A DNA stretch of 64,000 nucleotides from Oscillospiraceae bacterium (GTDB lineage Bacteria > Bacillota > Clostridia > Oscillospirales > Acutalibacteraceae). Below are positions 22,071 to 29,221 of the stretch, one piece after another (the first letter of the stretch is position 1; every line of letters starts with the position of its first letter). The notes under the pieces are model-generated. The model worked only from the letters and a program-made list of their open reading frames with translations. It did no database searches and had not been told where the DNA came from. The DNA lies in assembly GCA_015066295.1 (NCBI GenBank), contig SVOR01000002.1:1-64000 (forward strand), read 5' to 3'. A program made the translations under genes and the position numbers.

Positions 22071-23255
22071 TTAGTGATGGAATAAACGCATACCTGTAAA
22101 CGACATAGCCATATTGTACTTGTTACAACACTCAATAACTGCGTCATCACGGATAGAGCCACCGGGCTCGGCGATGTATTTAACACCGCTTTTCTTTGCG
22201 CGTTCAATATTATCACTGAAGGGGAAGAAGGCATCAGAGCCAAGTGCTACACCATCAATAGTGGAAAGGTATGCACGAATTTCCTGCTCGGTAAGCGGTT
22301 CGGGCTGAACTGTAAAGTATTTCTGCCAATTGCCGTCTGCGCATACGTCCTCTTCGTTTTTGTTTATATAACCGTCAATAACGTTGTCGCGGTCGGGTCT
22401 GCCAAGAGTATCCTTAAAGGGAAGATTTAACACCTTGTCGTGCTGACGTAGGAACCAGGTATCTGCCTTAGTGCCTGCAAGACGTGTGCAGTGAATACGT
22501 GACTGTTGACCTGCACCAACGCCGATAGCCTGACCGTCAACTGCATAACATACAGAGTTAGACTGTGTGTATTTAAGAGTAATAAGCGAGATAATCAAAT
22601 CTCTGATAGCGCTCTCGGGCATATCCTTGTTTTCGGTAACAACGTTGCCGAGTAATTCCTTATTTATTTCGAAATTATTGCGACCCTGCTCGAAGGTAAT
22701 ACCGAATACCTGCTTGGTTTCTTGAACCTCAGGTACGTAATTGGGGTCGATTTTAACGATATTATAGTTGCCCTTTCTCTTGCTCTTTAAAATTTCAAGA
22801 GCCTCGGGCTCGTAACCGGGTGCGATAACACCGTCAGAAACCTCACGCTTAATAAGAAGTGCAGTTGTAACGTCACAAACGTCACTGAGTGCAACCCAGT
22901 CACCAAACGAACACATACGGTCGGTGCCGCGAGCACGTGCATATGCACAAGCGAGGGGAGATTCGTCAAGACCTTCAATATCATCTACAAAGCAAGCCTT
23001 TTTAAGCTTATCACTTAGCGGAATACCAACAGCCGCAGAGGTCGGGCTTACATGCTTAAAGGATGTAACTGCAGGAAGTCCTAATGCCTCTTTAAGCTCT
23101 TTAACTAACTGCCAAGAGTTAAATGCGTCAAGGAAGTTTATGTAACCGGGTCTGCCGCATAAAATTTCAATCGGCAGCTCACTGCCATCCTTCATGTAAA
23201 TCTTTGATGGTTTTTGGTTGGGGTTGCAACCATATTTAAGTTCAAATTCCTTCAT
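22071..23255 (-). CDS. purH: AICAR transformylase, stand-alone (PurH without the IMP cyclohydrolase domain)
   Basis: 394 aa. Formylates AICAR with 10-formyl-THF (step 9). It contains the transformylase landmarks LKYGCNPNQKP, TSFKHVSPTSAAVG, GAGQQSRIHCTRLAG and ALGSDAFFPFSDNI. It lacks the N-terminal methylglyoxal-synthase-like cyclohydrolase domain of ordinary bacterial PurH, which is over 500 aa. The missing activity is supplied by the adjacent PurO-type gene, 11 nt upstream in the operon. The Lys-His pair usually needed for formyl transfer is visible in SFKHVS. Confidence 0.95.
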   Translation of the reverse strand: MKEFELKYGCNPNQKPSKIYMKDGSELPIEILCGRPGYINFLDAFNSWQLVKELKEALGLPAVTSFKHVSPTSAAVGIPLSDKLKKACFVDDIEGLDESPLACAYARARGTDRMCSFGDWVALSDVCDVTTALLIKREVSDGVIAPGYEPEALEILKSKRKGNYNIVKIDPNYVPEVQETKQVFGITFEQGRNNFEINKELLGNVVTENKDMPESAIRDLIISLITLKYTQSNSVCYAVDGQAIGVGAGQQSRIHCTRLAGTKADTWFLRQHDKVLNLPFKDTLGRPDRDNVIDGYINKNEEDVCADGNWQKYFTVQPEPLTEQEIRAYLSTIDGVALGSDAFFPFSDNIERAKKSGVKYIAEPGGSIRDDAVIECCNKYNMAMSFTGMRLFHH

Positions 23256-23266
23256 TTCGTTACTCC

Positions 23267-23989
23267 TTACTTATTTTTGTTGATTATAATTTCGGTTGCC
23301 TCACTGCCGTCAAGCGGTACTTCACGTACAAAGAGAGAAACCTTATTGTCTTCATTGAGGTTTGTCCATACAAGGTCTGCCAATTCTTGAGCAGTATTCG
23401 GTAGTTCAACCTCTTCAGGCTCGCCATAGAACGAGGGGATGGGGTTGCCGTCACACTTGTAGGTGTGGATAAAATGACCAATGCCGTTTTCGGGCACGTA
23501 GTTAAAGAAGTAATGGTTGCAGGCCTCGGGTCTGCCATTAGCACTTTTTGCAATTGCAAGCTTGTAGGTAAATGCGTTTCGAGGGAAGCTGTAATAAAGT
23601 ATACCCGAAATACGAGGTGTGAAGTTAGGTGCATCATCCTCAAACTCACGCGAAACTATAGCGTCCTCAAAATGATTACCTGCATTTAGCGAATCAAAAA
23701 CGGTGTTTGTTTGGTCGCCGTTAGTGATAATATCAATGTTGCCACCCTTTGCGCTTAAATAGGGGTTGTAAATAATAAGATGGGGGTCAGAAAGTTTGCT
23801 TTCATCAAAAGCCTTAGTGCGCATACCACCCTCAAATCTCTCGAATATACGGTTGCGACTGTTTACGCTTCTGCCCATTATAAAATAAGCAATCATAGCT
23901 TTTTTACCGTCGGCGGATTTACCGATAACAATACCTCTGCCGGGGTATGAGTTTTCACTGAGTAATTTCTTTAAATCAAAAAGTGCCAT
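23267..23989 (-). CDS. purO: IMP cyclohydrolase, archaeal PurO family
   Basis: 240 aa from the ATG at 23989. The PurO fold family closes FAICAR to IMP, the last step of the pathway. Recognised from the N-terminal PGRGIVIGKSADGKKAMIAY, MGRSVNSRNRIF and the PRISGILYYSF and NHYFFNYVPENGIGHFIH blocks. It has no relation to the PurH N-terminal domain, whose job it takes over here. Start choice: GGTGATAAAA lies just upstream of 23989; the in-frame ATG at 24001 overlaps the end of purN and has poor spacing. It sits between purN and transformylase-only purH, which strongly supports the function. Confidence 0.9.
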   Translation of the reverse strand: MALFDLKKLLSENSYPGRGIVIGKSADGKKAMIAYFIMGRSVNSRNRIFERFEGGMRTKAFDESKLSDPHLIIYNPYLSAKGGNIDIITNGDQTNTVFDSLNAGNHFEDAIVSREFEDDAPNFTPRISGILYYSFPRNAFTYKLAIAKSANGRPEACNHYFFNYVPENGIGHFIHTYKCDGNPIPSFYGEPEEVELPNTAQELADLVWTNLNEDNKVSLFVREVPLDGSEATEIIINKNK

Positions 23990-23994
23990 TTTTA

Positions 23995-24594
23995 TCACCA
24001 TTCCTTACAAATTTCTTTTGCTACCATTTCGGTCGCCTCGGGCAAAATTTTCCATTCTGCCTGTTCCATAACACGCTTTTGTAAAACTTCAGGCGTATCG
24101 CCATCGAGTATTTCTACCGCTTTTTGTAGAATGATTTTACCGCCGTCGGGTATCTCATTAACAAAATGCACCGTAGCGCCCGTAACCTTAACACCGTATT
24201 CGAGCGCTGCTTTATGTACACGAAGTCCGTAAAAACCTTCACCACAGAAAGAGGGGATAAGCGAGGGATGAACGTTAAGTATGCGCTCGGCAAAGCGAGA
24301 GGTAAATTTTTCGCTTAAAATACACATAAAGCCTGCCAAAACGATAAGGTCAATATTATTTTCTTCGAGGGCGTTTATAATGTCATCTTCGAAGTTGGCG
24401 TTATCCTTCTTTTCTATAACCAAGGTTTTGATATTGGCGTTTTGTGCACGGGTGAGTGCATAGGCGTCAGGTTTATTAGAAATAACAAGCGAAATTTCGC
24501 CGCTTTTAATAATGCCGCTTTTTTGTGCATCTATTAAAGCCTGCAAATTAGTGCCGCCACCCGAAACGAGAACTGCAATTTTAGCCTTCATCAT
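23995..24594 (-). CDS. purN: GAR transformylase (formyl-THF dependent)
   Basis: 199 aa. Transfers a formyl group from 10-formyl-THF to GAR (step 3). N-terminal VLVSGGGTNLQAL is the family signature. The LNVHPSLIPSFCGEGFYG block carries the catalytic His and folate-binding residues, and TVHFVNEIPDGGKII the catalytic Asp region. Its ATG overlaps the purM TGA as ATGA, which suggests translational coupling. No ATP-dependent purT is in the window. Confidence 0.97.
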   Translation of the reverse strand: MMKAKIAVLVSGGGTNLQALIDAQKSGIIKSGEISLVISNKPDAYALTRAQNANIKTLVIEKKDNANFEDDIINALEENNIDLIVLAGFMCILSEKFTSRFAERILNVHPSLIPSFCGEGFYGLRVHKAALEYGVKVTGATVHFVNEIPDGGKIILQKAVEILDGDTPEVLQKRVMEQAEWKILPEATEMVAKEICKEW

Positions 24595-25631
24595 AAAATT
24601 ATTTTATCCTCCGACTTAATTATCTCACCGATAACGTAGGCATCCTCGCCGTTTGCCTTTAAGATTTCAAGAGACTTTTCTACGTCCTCTTTAGGTACAA
24701 CGATGCTCATACCAACGCCCATATTAAAGGTGTTAAACATATCGCGTTCACTAATGTTGCCTGTTTTCATAATAAGGTCGAATATCGGAAGCACCTTAAC
24801 TGCTGATTTATCAATTTTAGCGCCAAGACCATCGGGGATGCTTCTCGGAATATTCTCATAGAAACCACCGCCTGTGATATGCGAAATGCCCTTAACCTTA
24901 ACCTCGTCGATTAGCGCAAGCACAGATTTAACGTAAAGACGGGTAGGAGTGAGTAGCGTTTCACCGATTGACTTACCGCCAAGCTCAGCAACAGGTGAGG
25001 TGATGTCAGCATTCTCTACGTCAAACACCTTGCGTACGAGTGAGAAACCGTTTGAGTGCACACCGCTTGAAGCGAGTGCTATAACAACGTCGCCCGCCTC
25101 CATTGTGTTGTTGTCAATAATCTTTGACTTATCAACTATGCCTGTGCAGTAGCCTGCCAAATCATAATCATCCTCGGGCATAAGACCGGGATGCTCGGCA
25201 GTTTCACCACCTATGAGTGCACAACCTGACTGTACACAACCCTCGGCAACACCGCCAACGATGTCGGCAATTTTTTCGGGTATATTTTTGCCGCAAGCAA
25301 TGTAGTCGAGGAAGAATAACGGCTTAGCGCCGCAACAAATGATGTCGTTAGCGCACATTGCAACGCAGTCAATACCGATAGTGTCGTGCTTATCGAGCAG
25401 CATTGCAAGCTTAATTTTAGTACCAACACCGTCGGTGCCTGCAACTAAAACAGGCTCACTTATACCGGCAAGATTTAAACCAAAACAACCACCGAAGCCG
25501 CCTACGTCATCAAGACAACCCTCGTTTTTTGTGCGGTTGATGTGTTTTTTCATTAGTTCAACAGCCTTGTAGCCTGCGGTGATATCAACACCTGCCGCTG
25601 CGTAAGATTCTGATTTTGATTGCATACTCAT
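24591..25631 (-). CDS. purM: Phosphoribosylaminoimidazole synthetase (AIR synthetase)
   Basis: 346 aa from the ATG at 25631, the usual PurM length. Closes FGAM to AIR with ATP (step 5). YAAAGVDITAGYKAVELMK opens the domain; GTDGVGTKIKLA, GIDCVAMCANDI and LIGGETAEHPG are the nucleotide and active-site blocks. The reading frame extends 17 codons further upstream, into purF, but GGAAAGGAATAAAATT sits just before 25631. It lies 4 nt after the purF stop and overlaps purN by 4 nt. Confidence 0.97.
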   Translation of the reverse strand: MSMQSKSESYAAAGVDITAGYKAVELMKKHINRTKNEGCLDDVGGFGGCFGLNLAGISEPVLVAGTDGVGTKIKLAMLLDKHDTIGIDCVAMCANDIICCGAKPLFFLDYIACGKNIPEKIADIVGGVAEGCVQSGCALIGGETAEHPGLMPEDDYDLAGYCTGIVDKSKIIDNNTMEAGDVVIALASSGVHSNGFSLVRKVFDVENADITSPVAELGGKSIGETLLTPTRLYVKSVLALIDEVKVKGISHITGGGFYENIPRSIPDGLGAKIDKSAVKVLPIFDLIMKTGNISERDMFNTFNMGVGMSIVVPKEDVEKSLEILKANGEDAYVIGEIIKSEDKIIL

Positions 25632-25635
25632 AATT

Positions 25636-27060
25636 TTATTCCTTTCCGTTCCAACAATAGGTGCAAAGCTTGCACGGCTCAATACCTATCGCTTTAATTA
25701 TTCCTTCTAATGACTGAAATTCGAGGGATGAGAAGTTGAAACTCTTACAAATGGTCTCTCGGAGCTTCTTTCCGCGCTCGGTATTACCGTCAGAATATTC
25801 TTCTATATACTTAAAGCCTTCTTCGCCTTCAAGCTCCATTATGGTTCGGCGTGCTATAAGCTCCATATCATCGGTAGCACGCGAAAAATTAAGATATTTG
25901 CAACCGTACATAATGGGCGGGCAGGCAGAACGCATGTGCACCTCGTCGGCACCATGTTCGTAAAGAAAATCAACCGTTTCTTTAAGCTGTGTGCCACGTA
26001 CGATTGAATCATCAACAAATAATAGCTTCTTATCTTTAATAAGGTCGTGTACGGGAATCTGCTTCATTTTAGCCACGCGATTACGCTCTTTTTGATTGGT
26101 CGGTGTAAAACTGCGTGACCAGGTGGGTGTGTATTTAATAAATGCACGGGCGTAGGGAATCTTGCTTTCGTTGGCATAACCGATTGCGTGCGGAATGCCC
26201 GAATCAGGAACACCTACAATATAATCAAGGTCGGACATTTTATCGGCAGCCTTGTCGTTTTGCGCCATAATCTGACCGTTGCGGCAACGCATTACCTCGA
26301 CGTTGACACCTTCGTAGGTTGAGGTAGGATAACCGTAATAGCTCCAAAGGAATGAACAAATGCGCATTTCCTTTCCTGCAGGGGCTAATTCCTTACAGCC
26401 GTCCTTTGTGACCTTAACAATTTCACCCGGGCCCAATTCCTTATAATCATCATAGCCGAGCTTTTGATAAGCAAAGGATTCAAACGATACGCAAAAGCCT
26501 TCATCGTTTTTGCCCACAAGCACGGGGATGCGTCCCATTTTATCTCTTGCGGCTATTAGTGAACCCTTGCTGGTTAAAATCAAAATTGAGGCGGTGCCGT
26601 CAATTTTGCTTTGTGCAAATTTAATACCCTCGGCAAAACCGTCCTTTTGGTTGATGAGTGCGGCTACAAGCTCGGTTGAGTTTGTGAGACCCGACGTCAT
26701 CGCATTGAAGTGACCACCGGTTTCGTTTAAATATTCGTCAATTAGCTCCTTGGCATTGTTAATCATACCAATTACACATATAGCGTACGAGCCAAACTTT
26801 GAACGAATAAGTAAAGGCTGTGGGTCAAAGTCGCTGATGCAACCTATCGCAGCGGTGCCCTTCATATCGTCAAAAATATCTGCAAATTTTGTTCTGAAAG
26901 GTGAGTTTTGAATGTTGTGTATTTCACGTTGCAGACCGATTTCATTATCGAAAGCCGCCATACCGCCACGGCGTGTGCCTAAGTGCGAATGGTAGTCGGT
27001 ACCGAAAAATACATCGGAAATTACGTCGTTAGCGCCAACTGCGCCAAAAAATCCTCCCAT
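25636..27060 (-). CDS. purF: Amidophosphoribosyltransferase-like PurF lacking the N-terminal Cys nucleophile
   Basis: 474 aa, first committed step of IMP synthesis (PRPP to phosphoribosylamine). The Ntn-hydrolase and phosphoribosyltransferase domains are in normal order. The PRPP loop LLFVDDSIVRGTQ is intact, as is the region around GVPDSGIPHA. The odd feature is the start, MGGFFGAVG: ordinary PurF begins, after processing, with Cys-Gly-Ile/Val-Phe-Gly, and that Cys is the glutaminase nucleophile. Here the place is Gly. AGGAGGTCTTT lies directly before the ATG, so the start is not in doubt. Cysteines matching the B. subtilis 4Fe-4S ligands appear present (RICSF, YGCKY, and the terminal CKLCTYC). 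It may use free ammonia or a partner glutaminase; this is inference. Confidence 0.93.
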   Translation of the reverse strand: MGGFFGAVGANDVISDVFFGTDYHSHLGTRRGGMAAFDNEIGLQREIHNIQNSPFRTKFADIFDDMKGTAAIGCISDFDPQPLLIRSKFGSYAICVIGMINNAKELIDEYLNETGGHFNAMTSGLTNSTELVAALINQKDGFAEGIKFAQSKIDGTASILILTSKGSLIAARDKMGRIPVLVGKNDEGFCVSFESFAYQKLGYDDYKELGPGEIVKVTKDGCKELAPAGKEMRICSFLWSYYGYPTSTYEGVNVEVMRCRNGQIMAQNDKAADKMSDLDYIVGVPDSGIPHAIGYANESKIPYARAFIKYTPTWSRSFTPTNQKERNRVAKMKQIPVHDLIKDKKLLFVDDSIVRGTQLKETVDFLYEHGADEVHMRSACPPIMYGCKYLNFSRATDDMELIARRTIMELEGEEGFKYIEEYSDGNTERGKKLRETICKSFNFSSLEFQSLEGIIKAIGIEPCKLCTYCWNGKE

Positions 27061-27090
27061 AAAGACCTCCTGAAAAATTGGGTAAAACGA

Positions 27091-27585
27091 TTAGTTGTTA
27101 AACTGTGCTGAAACAGCGGCATCCTTTTCTAAAACGGCCTTAGCGTCAGACACGCGACGGTCGTTAAGCTTTTTAGCTAATTCCGTATCAGCAACACCTA
27201 AAATTTGAACTGCTAAAAATGCCGCGTTAGCCGCACCGTTAATAGCAACGGTTGCAACAGGAATACCGGTCGGCATTTGTACGGTAGAGAGAAGTGCATC
27301 CATACCGTCGAGTGCGGCAGACTTTACGGGAATGCCGATTACGGGTAGGGTAGTATTAGCGGCAAAGGCACCGGCTAAATGAGCCGCCATACCTGCGGCG
27401 CAAATAATAACACCAAAATTATTTTCTCTCGCCAACTCGGCAAAAGCTTTTGCCTCTTTTGGTGTGCGGTGTGCAGAGTATACGTGCACCTCGTAAGGAA
27501 CATCAAAATCTTTTAATACCTTAATTGCCTTTTCAACAACGGGCAGGTCGCTGTCGCTGCCCATTATTATTCCTACTTTTTTCAT
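27091..27585 (-). CDS. purE: N5-CAIR mutase (PurE)
   Basis: 164 aa from the ATG at 27585. Carboxylation step giving CAIR. Family blocks [31 protein letters not shown] and [12 protein letters not shown] are present. The reading frame runs 28 codons further, through the riboswitch terminator, but AAGGAGGATGTCATT fixes this start. First gene of the pur operon. No purK lies in the window, so it is open whether this PurE depends on PurK. Confidence 0.96.
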   Translation of the reverse strand: MKKVGIIMGSDSDLPVVEKAIKVLKDFDVPYEVHVYSAHRTPKEAKAFAELARENNFGVIICAAGMAAHLAGAFAANTTLPVIGIPVKSAALDGMDALLSTVQMPTGIPVATVAINGAANAAFLAVQILGVADTELAKKLNDRRVSDAKAVLEKDAAVSAQFNN

Positions 27586-27611
27586 AATGACATCCTCCTT
27601 AAAATAATACG

Positions 27612-27656
27612 AAAAATAAATAAGGGCACCTCCGCCAAAGTAAAGCGGAGCTGCCC
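27612..27656 (-). terminator. Riboswitch-controlled terminator before purE
   Basis: On the minus strand GGGCA-G-CTCCGC pairs with GCGGAG-G-TGCCC, then TTATTTATTTTT. The GGGCA arm is also the conserved 3' end of the ZTP aptamer, so ligand binding should prevent the terminator from forming. Confidence 0.85.
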
Positions 27657-27722
27657 AGACGGTCGACATTAAAACAAGCTTTAGGTTCCCATGTGGTAGC
27701 CCACTTATCCGTCAGTCACCAA
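27652..27722 (-). ncRNA. ZTP (pfl) riboswitch aptamer of the purine operon
   Basis: On the minus strand GGTGACTGACGG opens the motif, GTGGGCTACCAC forms the inner hairpin, GGGAACC follows, and after a variable linker GTCGACCGTCTGGGCA closes it. TGACGG pairs with CCGTCTG. These are the conserved elements of the ZTP riboswitch class, which senses the AICAR derivatives ZTP/ZMP. Those build up when 10-formyl-THF is short, which is exactly the state that would stall purN and purH in this operon. The overlap with the following terminator predicts an ON switch. Confidence 0.9.
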
Positions 27723-27754
27723 AAGCCATAATTTATTTGTAAATTATGTTATAT

Positions 27755-27783
27755 ATTATATAATATTTAGCAATTTATGTCAA
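27755..27783 (-). promoter_or_regulatory. SigA-type promoter of the purine operon
   Basis: Minus strand TTGACA (27783-27778), 17-bp spacer, TATAAT (27760-27755). Transcription should start near 27748, upstream of the ZTP aptamer. Confidence 0.85.
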
Positions 27784-27827
27784 GAAAATAGAGGAACAAA
27801 AAAATAAAAATATATACCTAAATTACC

Positions 27828-27856
27828 TTGACAAACAACCGCGTTTATGATACTAT
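27828..27856 (+). promoter_or_regulatory. SigA-type promoter of the pyrimidine operon
   Basis: TTGACA (27828-27833), 17-bp spacer, TACTAT (27851-27856). It diverges from the purine promoter, with the -35 boxes about 45 bp apart. Confidence 0.82.
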
Positions 27857-27991
27857 ATTAAAAATTAAATCTTTAAGTTCGATGCTGTGACGTCGGCAAG
27901 ATTTGTATATGGTAACGTGGGCGAGATAGCCTATGTTTTGTTATGTCTATCAAACCTTGTCGAATGGCAAGGTTTTTTTATAGGAGAAAGT
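27857..27991 (+). promoter_or_regulatory. Structured attenuator leader of the pyrimidine operon
   Basis: A leader of about 130 nt with three elements. The arm CGGCAAGATTTG (27894-27905) can pair at 11 of 12 positions with CAAACCTTGTCG (27951-27962). An internal hairpin is formed by CGTGGGC and GCCTATG (27916-27935). A terminator stem begins inside the second half of the first pairing. This is an antiterminator/terminator layout. I do not find the conserved PyrR-binding loop (CCAGAGAGG-like) or a known riboswitch class. Confidence 0.65.
27952..27979 (+). terminator. Attenuator terminator before pyrC
   Basis: 10-bp stem AAACCTTGTC/GGCAAGGTTT (one G-T pair) with loop GAAT and a run of T, ending 12 nt before the pyrC ATG. 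Confidence 0.85.
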
Positions 27992-29209
27992 ATGAAAGCA
28001 ACGTTTAAAAACTGTCAACAATATGAAAATGGAAAGATAATTCCGGCTGATTATTCATTAGAGCTAATGAATAACGGCGTTGATACAGTTTTTAATAATT
28101 GTCTTGTTTTACCCGCTTTTTGTGATGTACACGTTCATCTCAGAGAGCCGGGTTTTTTTTATAAAGAAACAATAGCCTCGGGTACGCGCGCTTGTGCGCG
28201 CGGTGGTTACACCGATGTTTTTTCAATGCCAAACCTAAATCCCGTACCCGATAGTGTCGAGCATATTAAGGAGCAACTCGATATAATTGAGCGAGATGCG
28301 GTAATAAACGTCCACCCGTATGCCTCAATTACGGTAGGGCAACAGGGTGAAAAGTTATCAGATTTTGATGCACTCGAAAAATACGCCATAGCCTTTTCAG
28401 ATGACGGCAAGGGTGTGCAGTCCGGCGCTATGATGGAAAACGCAATGCTGAATGCTAAGCGCTTAAATAAGGTTATAGCGGCGCACTGTGAGGATAATTC
28501 GTTGCTCTTTGGCGGATGCATACACGACGGTGAGTTTGCAAGACAAAATAACATAAAGGGCATTTGCAGTGAAAGTGAGTGGGGTCCCATTAAACGAGAT
28601 CTTGAACTTGCCGAAAAAACGGGCTGCAAATATCATATATGCCACGTGTCAACCAAGGAAAGCGTCGAGTTGATACGTCAGGCTAAAAAACGCGGTGTAG
28701 ACGTTACCTGCGAGACGGCGCCGCACTACCTTGTATTTAACGATATGATGCTGAAAAATGAGGGCAGATTTAAAATGAATCCGCCAATTCGTGCCGAAGA
28801 GGATAGATTGGCACTTATAGAAGGTATTAAGGACGGCACGATAGATATGATAGCTACCGACCACGCACCACACAGTGCAGAGGAAAAGTCCAAAGGACTT
28901 ACAGGCAGTCTTATGGGTGTTGTCGGCATAGAAACAGCCTTTTCGGTAATGTATACCTTCTTAGTTAAAAGTGGTATAATTTCAATAGAAAAACTTGTCA
29001 AACTTATGTCAATAAATCCGCGTAAACGTTTTGGTTTGCCCAAAACGAAGGATATTTGCGTGTTTGACGTAAATGACGAATATATAGTAAATCCCGATGA
29101 GTTTTTGTCGAAGGGCAGAAGCACACCGTTCGAGAATATGAAGCTTTACGGCAGTTGCCTTATGACCGTAAAGGACAACAAAATAGTTTATACTAAAGAG
29201 AATATATAG
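27992..29209 (+). CDS. pyrC: Dihydroorotase
   Basis: 405 aa from the ATG at 27992. Zinc amidohydrolase that cyclises carbamoyl-aspartate to dihydroorotate. The metal pair HxH is His47 and His49 in DVHVHLREPG. CHVS carries a later metal His, and the catalytic Asp is Asp290 in ATDHAPHSAEEK. TAGGAGAAAGT gives the binding site. The frame can be extended 35 codons upstream through the terminator, which is rejected. First gene of the pyr operon, 12 nt before carB. Single-domain type, not fused to ATCase. Confidence 0.95.
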   Translation: MKATFKNCQQYENGKIIPADYSLELMNNGVDTVFNNCLVLPAFCDVHVHLREPGFFYKETIASGTRACARGGYTDVFSMPNLNPVPDSVEHIKEQLDIIERDAVINVHPYASITVGQQGEKLSDFDALEKYAIAFSDDGKGVQSGAMMENAMLNAKRLNKVIAAHCEDNSLLFGGCIHDGEFARQNNIKGICSESEWGPIKRDLELAEKTGCKYHICHVSTKESVELIRQAKKRGVDVTCETAPHYLVFNDMMLKNEGRFKMNPPIRAEEDRLALIEGIKDGTIDMIATDHAPHSAEEKSKGLTGSLMGVVGIETAFSVMYTFLVKSGIISIEKLVKLMSINPRKRFGLPKTKDICVFDVNDEYIVNPDEFLSKGRSTPFENMKLYGSCLMTVKDNKIVYTKENI

Positions 29210-29221
29210 GAGGAAAATAAA

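Noticed and set aside
27586..27669. Longer purE product starting at 27669
   Set aside because: The extra codons cover the ZTP riboswitch terminator. AAGGAGG is placed for the ATG at 27585.
27887..27991. Longer pyrC product starting near 27887
   Set aside because: The extension is encoded by the attenuator leader, including its terminator, and a proper ribosome binding site lies just before the ATG at 27992.
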